In this document: positions 16,490-24,446 of the stretch, one piece after another
Numbering within the stretch: the stretch's first letter is position 1
How the letters are laid out: each line of letters begins with the position of its first letter
DNA from: an uncultured Collinsella sp.
GTDB taxonomy: Bacteria > Actinomycetota > Coriobacteriia > Coriobacteriales > Coriobacteriaceae
Direction: 5' to 3'
DNA: 64,000 nucleotides
Assembly (NCBI GenBank): GCA_947642445.1
Contig: CANRSF010000003.1
Location: 62,001 to 126,000, forward strand
Notes under the pieces: model-generated
What the model was told of the DNA's origin: nothing
What the model saw: only the letters and a program-made list of their open reading frames with translations
The model's database searches: none
Position numbers and translations under genes: made by a program

Positions 16490-17425
16490 ATGATTCTGAC
16501 CGTTACCATGAACCCGTCGATCGATACGCGCTATCAACTCGACAAGCTGATTATCGACGACGTGAACCGCGTGACGCCCGAAAAGACCGCTGGCGGCAAG
16601 GGCCTCAACGTGAGCCGCGTGCTGCTGCAGTTGGGCGACGATGTGCTCGCGACCGGTCTGCTCGGCGGCCACATGGGTGCCTATATGGCCGAGCTTATGG
16701 ATGCCGACGGCGTCAAGAACGACTTTGTGCCCATCGCCGGTGAGACGCGCATTTGCCTGAATATTCTGCACGAGGGTAATCAGACCGAGCTGCTGGAGAG
16801 CGGCCCGCAGATCGCCCCGGCCGAGCTCGAGGCCTTTACGGCCAAGTTCGCCGAACTCGCGGCGAAGGCGGACGTTGTGACGCTTTCGGGCTCGCTGCCG
16901 CGTGGCGTCGATGCCGGCTACTATGCCGAGCTCGTCAAGATCGCCGAGGAGGCGGGCGCCAAGGTGCTGCTCGATACCTCGGGTGCATCGCTGGAGGCCG
17001 CGCTGGAGTCCGACGCTAAGCCTGAGCTCGTAAAACCCAACCTGACCGAGATTAACGGCCTGCTGGGTACGTCCTTTACGACCGATGATGTCGATGCCCT
17101 GCGCGAGGCGCTTGCCGCCGATGGCCGCTTTGCCGGTATCCCCTGGGTTGTCGTTTCGATGGGCGCTGCCGGTTCGGTGGGCTTCCATGAGGGTCGCGCG
17201 TTCCGCGCCAAGACGCCCGCGATTGCGGCTGTGAACGCAACGGGTTCCGGCGACTCGACCATCGCCGGTTTTGCGCATGCCATTGCTGCTGGTGCCGACG
17301 ACGTCACGGTGCTCAAGACCGCCAATACCTGCGGTAAGCTCAACGCCATGGATCCCAAGACCGGCCACCTGGTCATGGACCGCTGGGATGAAATCTTCAA
17401 CAACGTTGAGGTAACTGAGCTTTAA
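16490..17425 (+). CDS. lacC: tagatose-6-phosphate kinase (PfkB family)
   Basis: A 311-residue PfkB-family kinase that phosphorylates tagatose-6-phosphate to tagatose-1,6-bisphosphate. The N-terminal MILTVTMNPSIDTRYQLD, the GGKGLNVSR substrate loop and the C-terminal anion hole/catalytic motif NATGSGDST are visible. ATG at 16490 has an ACAGGAG site at good spacing and matches the family start; an in-frame upstream GTG region is not needed. 1-phosphofructokinases are close relatives, but the lacABX context favours LacC. It ends the operon; a hairpin follows. Confidence 0.9.
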   Translation: MILTVTMNPSIDTRYQLDKLIIDDVNRVTPEKTAGGKGLNVSRVLLQLGDDVLATGLLGGHMGAYMAELMDADGVKNDFVPIAGETRICLNILHEGNQTELLESGPQIAPAELEAFTAKFAELAAKADVVTLSGSLPRGVDAGYYAELVKIAEEAGAKVLLDTSGASLEAALESDAKPELVKPNLTEINGLLGTSFTTDDVDALREALAADGRFAGIPWVVVSMGAAGSVGFHEGRAFRAKTPAIAAVNATGSGDSTIAGFAHAIAAGADDVTVLKTANTCGKLNAMDPKTGHLVMDRWDEIFNNVEVTEL

Positions 17426-17426
17426 G

Positions 17427-17453
17427 GTTACGCGGGTTTACCAACCCGCGTAA
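17427..17453 (+). terminator. hairpin after lacC
   Basis: GTTACGCGGGTT pairs with AACCCGCGTAAC. There is no T-run, so termination is only likely. Confidence 0.5.
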
Positions 17454-17467
17454 CGGCTCGACGCTGC

Positions 17468-17566
17468 GCGGGCCGCATTTGGACAATCTGACGTTCAACT
17501 TCAAGGGCGCGACCAGAAGGTCAGCGCCCTTTCGTTTCGCGTCACCTTGTCTCAAATGCGGCCCGC
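17468..17566. repeat. long intergenic hairpin
   Basis: Outer arms GCGGGCCGCATTTG...GACAA and TTGTC...CAAATGCGGCCCGC enclose about 60 bases. The inside holds a second stem AGGGCGC/GCGCCCT. Architecture resembles the other nested intergenic hairpins in this window. Confidence 0.6.
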
Positions 17567-17612
17567 TCGCTGTCGTTGCCAAACATCGGCGTCGCCGTGG
17601 TTGTCACTTGGG

Positions 17613-17670
17613 GTAGTCATTGGGGACGTTCTTTAATGACTGGTCGTTTAAGAACGTCCCCAATGGCTAC
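17613..17670. repeat. 58-bp palindromic dispersed repeat, copy 1
   Basis: GTAGTCATTGGGGACGTTCT at the left end pairs with its near-complement at the right end. The same 58-bp unit recurs at 48429-48486 with a few changes. Confidence 0.75.
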
Positions 17671-17676
17671 ACTCAA

Positions 17677-17716
17677 AAACGGCGCCCGTCGGCGATGTTG
17701 CCGGCGGGCGCCGTTG
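17677..17716 (-). terminator. terminator after galT
   Basis: AACGGCGCCCG and CGGGCGCCGTT form a long stem; on the minus strand the stem ends in GTTTTTGAG. Confidence 0.75.
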
Positions 17717-17761
17717 TCTTGAAGACGAAATAGTCCGTTTTCCTCCGTCCCCAAGGGATCA

Positions 17762-19390
17762 TTACAGTGAGTCGATAAAGCGCTGCTGGGCGGCGCGGCC
17801 GGCTTCGTCCCACTTAAAGACGCCGGCGTTGTCGAGCACGTGGCCAAACACTACGCCGACTTCCTCGTGCAGGATGCCGATGGCGCTATCCGCCGTAAGC
17901 TCGTCGGCGCGGCGGGCATAGACATCCTCGGCCCACGCGGCATGGCTACGGCAGAGGTCGTCGCCCTCGAGCGCGCCGGCAAGGTCGTAGCTGGTATCGG
18001 CTTTGGCCGCCAGCAGGTGCTCGCGGACAGCGCCGAGCTCGGGAACCAGACGCGGCGGCAAAATGGCCAGGCCCATGACCTCGATCAGGCCGATGTTCTC
18101 CTTCTTAATATGGTGAAACTCGGCATGCGGGTGGAACACGCCCAGCGGGTGCTCGTCGGTCGTGATGTTGCAACGAAGCGCCAGGTAGGCCTCGTAGATC
18201 TCGCCGCCGGCATTGCCGCGGGAGTCGACGCGGCGGATGACGGGCGTCACGGTGTTGTGCGCTACGCCGTCGGCCGTGTGCGCGATAACGCCCACAGACT
18301 CGTCGGTCCACTCGCGCCAGGCGAGGATAATCTTCTCGGCAGCGTCGAGCAGCTGAGCGCGGTCATGCGAGCGCAGGCGCAGCACCGAGAGCGGCCACTG
18401 CAGCACGCTACCGCTGACCTGGTCAAAACCGGGTACGCTAAACTGCGAGACCTCGGCGGCGTGCATCATGGGGAACTCGTGTGCGCCGCCCTGGAAGTGG
18501 TCGTGCGACAAGATCGAGCCGCCCACGATGGGCAGGTCGGCGTTGGAGCCGATGAAGTAATGCGGGAACAGGTCCACAAAGTCGAGCAGGCAGGTCAGGC
18601 CCTTGCGGTCGACGTGCATCGGACGATGCTCGGAGCTCATGGCAATGCAGTGCTCGTTAAAGTACGCGTACGGGCTGTACTGGAAGCCCCAGCGCTCGCC
18701 GTCGAGCTGGATGGGGATAACGCGCAGATTCTGGCGGGCGGGGTGAGCTCCGCCGTCGGCTGCGGCGGAGCGTCCGGGATAGCCCTCGTTTTCGATGCAG
18801 AGCTGGCAGGCGGGATACTTCTCGTCCGTGTTCTTAGCTGCACCTGCCGCGGCGATATCGCGCGGGTCCTTCTCGGGCTTGGACAGGTTGATGGTGATCT
18901 CAAGATCGCCCCAGTTGGTGGGGGTGCTCCATTTGATGTTGCGCGCGATGGCGGCACGGCGCACGTAGCCGGCGTCGCAGCACAGGCCGTAGAACCAGTC
19001 GGTCGCGGCACGGGGCTCGTTGACGCCCATACGCCCATTGAATTCCTCGTTTACAACCGAAGGCCTCGGCATGAGCGCGCCCATGATGCACATGGCGATG
19101 CGATCGCGGCCCGACGCCGTGTCCTCGGCAGCACCGTTGGCAACGGCAGTCTCGGCAAGCGCGGCAAGCGTGCCTTCAAGGTCAAAGTCGGGCAGGGTAT
19201 CGGGGTGCAAGAGCGAGAGTTTCTCAACCTGGAGTGCCCAGGCCATGTCGAGTGCCGGCCCCGTGGCGCCGATGCACTCGAGAACGGTGTTGTATGCCCA
19301 GATGCGATCGTCCTGGCCGATCATCGATCGGTGGATGGCATATTCGATGAGGCCCTGCGCGGCCTCGCGCACATCAGTCATTACAGCCAT
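17762..19390 (-). CDS. galT: UDP-glucose--hexose-1-phosphate uridylyltransferase (Firmicutes-type GalT)
   Basis: A 542-residue enzyme of the Leloir pathway that exchanges UMP between UDP-glucose and galactose-1-phosphate. It belongs to the longer Gram-positive GalT class, recognised by GGSILSHDHFQGG (active-site histidines), VMGLAILPPRLVPEL and IHRSMIGQDDRIWAYN. The ATG at 19390 has a good AAGGGGG site and overlaps the galK stop by 10 bp. An internal ATG at 19381 would make a TAATG junction but has poor spacing. It follows galK; galE is not in the window. Confidence 0.93.
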   Translation of the reverse strand: MAVMTDVREAAQGLIEYAIHRSMIGQDDRIWAYNTVLECIGATGPALDMAWALQVEKLSLLHPDTLPDFDLEGTLAALAETAVANGAAEDTASGRDRIAMCIMGALMPRPSVVNEEFNGRMGVNEPRAATDWFYGLCCDAGYVRRAAIARNIKWSTPTNWGDLEITINLSKPEKDPRDIAAAGAAKNTDEKYPACQLCIENEGYPGRSAAADGGAHPARQNLRVIPIQLDGERWGFQYSPYAYFNEHCIAMSSEHRPMHVDRKGLTCLLDFVDLFPHYFIGSNADLPIVGGSILSHDHFQGGAHEFPMMHAAEVSQFSVPGFDQVSGSVLQWPLSVLRLRSHDRAQLLDAAEKIILAWREWTDESVGVIAHTADGVAHNTVTPVIRRVDSRGNAGGEIYEAYLALRCNITTDEHPLGVFHPHAEFHHIKKENIGLIEVMGLAILPPRLVPELGAVREHLLAAKADTSYDLAGALEGDDLCRSHAAWAEDVYARRADELTADSAIGILHEEVGVVFGHVLDNAGVFKWDEAGRAAQQRFIDSL

Positions 19391-20586
19391 GCCGCGTAAG
19401 CCCCCTTGTCAGAAATCGCGTAGTGGCGGGCAGAGCCCTCGCCAAGCCAGCCGTTCATCTTGGCAATGAAGGTGTCGACCAGCTCGAGCGGCACGAAGGC
19501 CTGGATGGTACCGCCAAAGCCGCCGCCGTGGATACGAACGGCGCCACGGCCGTCGAGCACATGCTCGGCAAGAGCAAGCGCGTACATGGAAGGCTGCTCG
19601 GCACCCAGTTTGGCAACAACATTCTGCAGGTACATGGCGGAGCTGGCGCCGGACTCACGCGTCAGGACCAGGAACTGGTCAATGTCGCCGGCGTTCAGGG
19701 CCGCCCAGCGCTTATCGACCAGGCCGTTCTCGTACCAGTAATGAACGGCGCGCAGGCAGGCGCGGTCGCCCAGCTTGGCGCGCAGCTCGGGGAGCTTGGC
19801 GTCAAAGTCCGCCACGTTTACCTCGCACAGGCGTGCCTTGCCAAACTCGGCGGCGACGTCCTGCATCTCGCGCGGAACAGCGGCGTAGTCGTCGGTGGCT
19901 GCCACATGGTCGGCGCCGACCTTGACGAGCACGAGCGCATAGCCGTGATCCTCAAAGTTGAGCTCGAGCTTCTGGGTCTTAGGCTGAGCCTGGTCCTCAA
20001 AGTCCATGTAGGCGAGGCCGCCCAGGCACACGGCAGCTTGGTCCATCAGACCGCAGGGCTTGCCGTAGTAGTTGTTCTCGGTGCGCTGGCTCATCTGGGC
20101 GAGTGCGACGGGTTCAATGGCGGGCGCGCCCCAGAGCGTCTCCATGGCGCGGCCGTAAGCCGCCTCGACAGCGGCGGAGCTAGAAAGGCCGCCACCCGAG
20201 GGGACGGAGCAGGTAAAGGCAAAGTCGAAGCCCTGGGGCTCAACGCCGAGACCTGCGACCTCGTGGGCCATACCGCGCACGAGGCTTGCGGACGTGCCCT
20301 TCTCGGACTCCTGAACGTCTAGCGTGTCGAGCGCGATCTCAAACGTGGGGTAGCCCTCGTCGGCAACGCGGACCTTGTTGGAATCGGTTGCCACGGCGAT
20401 GCCGTCAACAGCGACATCGAGCGAGCCGGCGATAACGTGGCCACCCTCGTGGTCGGTGTGGTTGCCGCTGATCTCGGAGCGGCCGGGCGCGTGCACATAG
20501 AGCACCTGGCGGTCGCCGATGGGGCCAAACTCCTCCTCAAACAGCTTGGTGAGCGTGGCGAGCGTCTTTTCGTCGGGGGTGGTCAT
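19381..20586 (-). CDS. galK: galactokinase
   Basis: A 401-residue GHMP kinase that makes galactose-1-phosphate from galactose and ATP. The galactokinase signature appears as GRSEISGNHTDHEGG (about 33-47) and the ATP-binding loop as PSGGGLSSSAAVEAA (about 120). IHGGGFGGTIQAF lies near the C-terminus. Start at 20586 is chosen for its GGAAAGGA site; an in-frame ATG further upstream would overlap the operator region. First gene of galK-galT, divergent from a LacI regulator, with three matching operator-like sites in between. Confidence 0.94.
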   Translation of the reverse strand: MTTPDEKTLATLTKLFEEEFGPIGDRQVLYVHAPGRSEISGNHTDHEGGHVIAGSLDVAVDGIAVATDSNKVRVADEGYPTFEIALDTLDVQESEKGTSASLVRGMAHEVAGLGVEPQGFDFAFTCSVPSGGGLSSSAAVEAAYGRAMETLWGAPAIEPVALAQMSQRTENNYYGKPCGLMDQAAVCLGGLAYMDFEDQAQPKTQKLELNFEDHGYALVLVKVGADHVAATDDYAAVPREMQDVAAEFGKARLCEVNVADFDAKLPELRAKLGDRACLRAVHYWYENGLVDKRWAALNAGDIDQFLVLTRESGASSAMYLQNVVAKLGAEQPSMYALALAEHVLDGRGAVRIHGGGFGGTIQAFVPLELVDTFIAKMNGWLGEGSARHYAISDKGAYAAWL

Positions 20587-20628
20587 GGGAGTCCTTTCCT
20601 TGGCGCGCACGGGTGAGTTTTGCGTCGT

Positions 20629-20646
20629 TATGAGTACGTTAACAAC
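20629..20646. promoter_or_regulatory. gal operator candidate 1
   Basis: TATGAGTACGTTAACAAC, 43 bp before the galK start. The core GAGTACGTTAACA recurs inverted at 20693-20710 and direct at 20818-20832. Confidence 0.65.
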
Positions 20647-20692
20647 TTGAAGCGGCATGAACCAAGTGTCCACGATACCGCACGTTACGGGC

Positions 20693-20710
20693 TATGTTAA
20701 CGTACTCATA
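20693..20710. promoter_or_regulatory. gal operator candidate 2
   Basis: TATGTTAACGTACTCATA, the inverted form of candidate 1, about 64 bp from it (near six helical turns). A spacing like this would permit looping by a LacI-family dimer of dimers. Confidence 0.65.
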
Positions 20711-20761
20711 ACACATCGCTTGTCACTTTTTGAGAATCTGGTAATCGGTAGAAATACAGCC

Positions 20762-20771
20762 GTGAACGGTA
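20762..20771 (+). promoter_or_regulatory. GTGAACGGTA motif, copy 3
   Basis: Exact 10-mer in the galK/LacI divergent promoter, between operator candidates 2 and 3. Confidence 0.5.
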
Positions 20772-20817
20772 CTGTCGTATGGACTTATAAAGCAGAAAAG
20801 ATGCAGATAGAAAAAGT

Positions 20818-20832
20818 AGAGTACGTTAACAT
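20818..20832. promoter_or_regulatory. gal operator candidate 3
   Basis: AGAGTACGTTAACAT, about 93 bp before the regulator start codon. Likely used for autoregulation. Confidence 0.6.
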
Positions 20833-20924
20833 GCGTCCGACGATAGCGGGCCTCGGTGCAGGGCGTGTTTCTGCCCAGGCCGGCATTCACGCTATTCAGA
20901 TCTCGCAAGGGTGAAGGTGATCCT

Positions 20925-21956
20925 GTGGCAAGGCGCCCGTCCAACGATACAGGTACGCGTCCGGTCTCCATGGCCGACGTCGCCCGCGCTGCTGGCGTTT
21001 CGCAGCAGACGGTTTCGCGCGTCGCCAACGGTTTGCCTAACGTCAACGAGCAGACGCGCCAGCGCGTGCAGGCCGCTATGCAAGAGCTCGGCTTTCGTCC
21101 GAGTTATGCCGGTCGCTCGCTGCGCGACGGCCGTTACCATTCGGTCGGCCTGTGCGTCAACGATGTCACCAAGTTTGGCAACCTCTCAATGATCGACGGC
21201 ATCGCCAGCGCTGCTCGCGAGCATAATTGCGCCATCACGCTGGTCGAGATGTCCAAGACCGAGGAGTTTTCGCTTGCCGAGGCCACGCGTCGTATGGCCG
21301 CGCTGCCCGTGGACGGCATCATTATCGGCATGAGTCGCATGGCACCCGATTTTGAGACGTTTGATCCGTTGCCGGGCATTGGCACGGTCATCGTTACCAT
21401 GTACGCGCATCCGCGCGTGACCACAGTCGATTCCGACCATTACGGCTGCTCGCTATTGCTTATGGATCACCTGTTTGAGCTGGGACACGATCAGATTCGC
21501 TATATTGGCGGCCCGTCGTTCTCGGTCGACGAGCAGTTTCGTCGCGCCGGTTGGCAGGATGCACTCGAGCGTAAGCACATTAAGCCGCAGGCGCCGCTCG
21601 AGGGCGATTGGTCTGCCAACAGCGGATACGAAGCCGGCAGATATCTGGCCGAGCACGACCGCACCATGACGGCGATTTACGCGGCAAACGACCAAATGGC
21701 AAACGGTGCCATCGCCGCGCTGCGCGATAGCGGCTTGCGCGTGCCCGAGGACGTGAGCGTGGTGGGCGTCGATGATTCGCTCGATGATTTTGTAGCACAC
21801 AACGAGCTCACGACCGTTCGATTCGACTTGCATCAGCGTGGGCGCGAGGTGTTTGAGCATGCGGTTCCCGAGGCGGGTACGGTGGGCAAAACCGTTGCCA
21901 TTCGTATTCCCGGCCAGCTCATCATTCGACATAGCACGGCGATACCGCGCTCATAG
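20925..21956 (+). CDS. LacI-family transcriptional regulator of the gal genes
   Basis: A 343-residue repressor, clearly paralogous to the one at 11084-12088. Shared stretches include RPSYAGRSLRDG against RPNFAGRSLRRG and VPEDVSVVGVDDS. The HTH is MADVARAAGVSQQTVSRVANG (about 14-34). The GTG at 20925 is preferred because GAAGG lies seven bases upstream; an in-frame upstream start would add residues without an HTH-family counterpart. It is divergent from galK, whose promoter holds three operator-like sites. Probable galactose-responsive repressor; effector not shown. Confidence 0.9.
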   Translation: MARRPSNDTGTRPVSMADVARAAGVSQQTVSRVANGLPNVNEQTRQRVQAAMQELGFRPSYAGRSLRDGRYHSVGLCVNDVTKFGNLSMIDGIASAAREHNCAITLVEMSKTEEFSLAEATRRMAALPVDGIIIGMSRMAPDFETFDPLPGIGTVIVTMYAHPRVTTVDSDHYGCSLLLMDHLFELGHDQIRYIGGPSFSVDEQFRRAGWQDALERKHIKPQAPLEGDWSANSGYEAGRYLAEHDRTMTAIYAANDQMANGAIAALRDSGLRVPEDVSVVGVDDSLDDFVAHNELTTVRFDLHQRGREVFEHAVPEAGTVGKTVAIRIPGQLIIRHSTAIPRS

Positions 21957-22085
21957 TTTGTGCTGGTAAACGGCGATTTATCGCATTTTAATAACAATCG
22001 GTAAGGATGCCGGCAGATAGCTGTTGGGATGCAGCCGAGTGCTATGATAGACGGGCTCTTTTGTCTATCTAGGAGGCTTTGCCTG

Positions 22086-23246
22086 ATGGAGATCACCAAG
22101 GATATCCGCTACGTTGGCGTCGACGATCACGACATTGACCTGTTCGAGGGCCAGTACGATGTGTCCGAGAACGGTATGGCATACAACAGCTACGTTATCT
22201 TGGGCGAAAAGATCGCTGTCGCCGATTCAGTCGATGGCGGGTTTGTCGACGAATGGCTCGGTAACCTCGAGGCTGTACTCGACGGTCGCACGCCCGACTA
22301 CCTGGTCATCCATCACATGGAGCCCGATCACTCCGCCGGCATCGCCGCCTTTATGGAGCGCTATCCCCAGGCACAGATTGTGGCAAGCATGGGCGCCTTC
22401 CGCATGATGGTTAACTACTTTGACACCGACTTCCCCGAGCGCAAGATGGTTGTCAAGGAGGGTGACGTGCTCGATTTGGGCGGCCACAGCCTAACCTTTG
22501 TCGGCGCCCCCAACGTGCACTGGCCCGAGGTGCTGTTCTCCTACGAGGCCACCGACAAGGTGCTCTTTAGTGCCGACGGCTTTGGTAAGTTTGGCGCCAA
22601 CGACATCGAGGATCCGGAAGGGTGGGCCTGCGAGGCGCGCCGTTATTACTTTGGCATCGTCGGCAAGTTCGGCAAGTTTGTGCAGGCCGCGCTCAAGAAG
22701 GCCGCCAATCTGGACATCCAGATCATCTGCCCGCTCCACGGCCCCGTGCTGACCGAGAACCTGGGCTATTACCTCGACACCTACAACACCTGGTCGAGCT
22801 ATCAGCCCGAGGACGAGGGCATCACGATTGCCTACGCGAGCGTGTACGGCCATCTGAAGGCTGCCGTTGAGGAGCTCGCATCTGCGCTCGAGGCTCGCGG
22901 CCAGAAGGTTTCCGTCTTTGACCTGGCTCGCGACGATATGGCCGAGGCCGTTGAGGACGCGTTCCGTTACGACCGCCTGGTGCTCGCCTCCATTACCTAT
23001 CAGGGCGAGATCTTCCCGTTCATGAGCACTTTTATCCACACGCTTGCCGAGCACGCCTACCAGAACCGTACGGTGGCGCTCGTCGAGGCCGGCTCCTGGG
23101 CGCCCGTCGCTGCCAAGGTTATGACCAAGGAGCTCGAGGGCATGAAGGACATCACCCTGGCGCAGAACAAGGTGACCGTCCTGGGCTCGCTCAACGACGC
23201 CTCGCGCGCTCAGATCGAGGCCCTCGCCGACGAGCTTTCCAAGTAG
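22086..23246 (+). CDS. flavodiiron protein (A-type flavoprotein, FprA-like)
   Basis: A 386-residue oxygen- or NO-reducing enzyme of anaerobes. The N-terminal metallo-beta-lactamase-like domain has the di-iron ligand motif HHMEPDHSAG (about 80) and SADGFGKFGA. The C-terminal flavodoxin domain (from about 245, starting ITIAYASVYGHLKAA) binds FMN. It is cytoplasmic and takes electrons from rubredoxin or reduced flavin. AGGAGG nine bases before the ATG fixes the start. A monocistronic unit with a terminator behind it; probably protects oxygen-sensitive enzymes such as the pyruvate formate-lyase in this window. Confidence 0.92.
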   Translation: MEITKDIRYVGVDDHDIDLFEGQYDVSENGMAYNSYVILGEKIAVADSVDGGFVDEWLGNLEAVLDGRTPDYLVIHHMEPDHSAGIAAFMERYPQAQIVASMGAFRMMVNYFDTDFPERKMVVKEGDVLDLGGHSLTFVGAPNVHWPEVLFSYEATDKVLFSADGFGKFGANDIEDPEGWACEARRYYFGIVGKFGKFVQAALKKAANLDIQIICPLHGPVLTENLGYYLDTYNTWSSYQPEDEGITIAYASVYGHLKAAVEELASALEARGQKVSVFDLARDDMAEAVEDAFRYDRLVLASITYQGEIFPFMSTFIHTLAEHAYQNRTVALVEAGSWAPVAAKVMTKELEGMKDITLAQNKVTVLGSLNDASRAQIEALADELSK

Positions 23247-23268
23247 CAATACTTCACTTTTGACGCGC

Positions 23269-23306
23269 AAACCACCACAAAGGGGACACCTTTGTGGTGG
23301 TTTTTG
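23269..23306. terminator. bidirectional terminator between fprA-like gene and deoR gene
   Basis: AAACCACCACAAAGG (23269-23283) pairs with CCTTTGTGGTGGTTTTT. Runs of A and T at the two ends suit both converging genes. Confidence 0.85.
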
Positions 23307-23307
23307 T

Positions 23308-24111
23308 TTACGCGCTGGCGACGATGAGGTTGGGGCGGGTGTTGTCGGCGATTTCGGCGATAGAGGTGGCAACGGCATCGTCGGGGTCGCGGTCCATGAC
23401 GATGGCGTTGACATCGACGAGCTCGGCAAAGCGGTACATGCCACGTCCGTTAACCTTGCTGGCGTCCATGAGGGCCACGCTTTGACGGGCGGCGCCGATC
23501 ATGGTCGTTTTGGTTTCGGCCATCTGGGGAAAGTCGGTGGTAAAGCCGCAGCCGGGAACAAAAGCGCCAGGGCACATGACGGCAAGATCGGCGTGGACCA
23601 TTTGGAGCGCCTGCATGGTAAGTGGGCCGTACAGATAGCGATGACCTTTGCGCAGTGCCCCGCCCAGCATGACGACATCGACCGAGGGCATGCTCTCGTC
23701 GATGTAATCGGCGATGGTGATATCGGCCGTAATGACGGTGATGCCGTCGCGCTGATCGAGCAGGCGGACGAACTCGAGTGCCGTGGTGCCGGAGTCGACG
23801 AGCAACGTGTCGCCGTCGCTGACGAGTTCAATGGCGCTTTGAGCGATGGCCTGCTTGGCGGCGACGTTGACGTTGATGCGCCGATCCTGCGTGGAGACCG
23901 TTAGGCGTTTGTGGAGCGACACGGCGCCGCCATGCGTGCGGCGTAGCTTACCGGACTCGGCGAGCGCGTCCAGGTCGGCGCGGGCAGTGACGGAGGAAAC
24001 GCCAAAGGTCTGGGCGATTTCTGCCACCTGCACGGAGGCGTTATGCTCGAGCATTTCCATGATGGCGGCACGTCGTTCGTCGGCGAAAGCTCGTGTTGTT
24101 GCGTGGGCCAT
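23308..24111 (-). CDS. DeoR-family transcriptional regulator
   Basis: A 267-residue repressor. The N-terminal DeoR HTH (RRAAIMEMLEHNASVQVAEI and GVSSVTARADLDAL, about 12-60) is followed by RRTHGGAV and the isomerase-like effector domain, with DSGTTALEF for sugar-phosphate binding. It is divergent from the class II aldolase gene and likely controls it and itself. The intergenic region has inverted TTTTCT/AGAAAA elements suited to DeoR binding. Effector perhaps a hexose phosphate. Confidence 0.88.
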   Translation of the reverse strand: MAHATTRAFADERRAAIMEMLEHNASVQVAEIAQTFGVSSVTARADLDALAESGKLRRTHGGAVSLHKRLTVSTQDRRINVNVAAKQAIAQSAIELVSDGDTLLVDSGTTALEFVRLLDQRDGITVITADITIADYIDESMPSVDVVMLGGALRKGHRYLYGPLTMQALQMVHADLAVMCPGAFVPGCGFTTDFPQMAETKTTMIGAARQSVALMDASKVNGRGMYRFAELVDVNAIVMDRDPDDAVATSIAEIADNTRPNLIVASA

Positions 24112-24168
24112 AGCTGCTCCATCCTCAACCTAAATTTGCAGGAATTATGTTGAAACCATTTTCGTTCA

Positions 24169-24225
24169 TTTTCTTTTCTAGCAAGAAAACGCCTTTCGAT
24201 TACTTATCTTTTCTACAAAAGAAAG
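24169..24225. promoter_or_regulatory. AT-rich inverted repeats in the deoR/aldolase promoter
   Basis: TTTTCTTTTCTAGCAAGAAA (from 24169) and CTTTTCTACAAAAGAAAG (24208-24225) are two related imperfect palindromes, 39 bp apart. Candidate DeoR operators. Confidence 0.45.
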
Positions 24226-24446
24226 GTGATTCGCTCGAAAACTGGGATATCGGATAGGGGGATTTGGTCCGATTCCCTTCCGTTTGCTTTTCAAAAACGA
24301 GCGTTTTGGCCTGCGTGCCGGCGATATCTCGTACATGCGACAGATGTGATTTTCATACAATGGGCGCAGCAAAACGCAAGGTAAAACGCCTTGCGGACAC
24401 GTACGCCCGATGTCCAGATGCGGGCGATGGAGAGGAGCAAACGCTC

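Noticed and set aside
17840-19399. 519-codon open frame opposite galT
   Set aside because: Antisense shadow of galT with no recognisable domain.
23308-24111. DeoR regulator as LacR of the lac locus
   Set aside because: It is about 6 kb from lacC and divergent from the aldolase, while a LacI gene sits directly in the lac locus with matched operators; a link is possible but unsupported.
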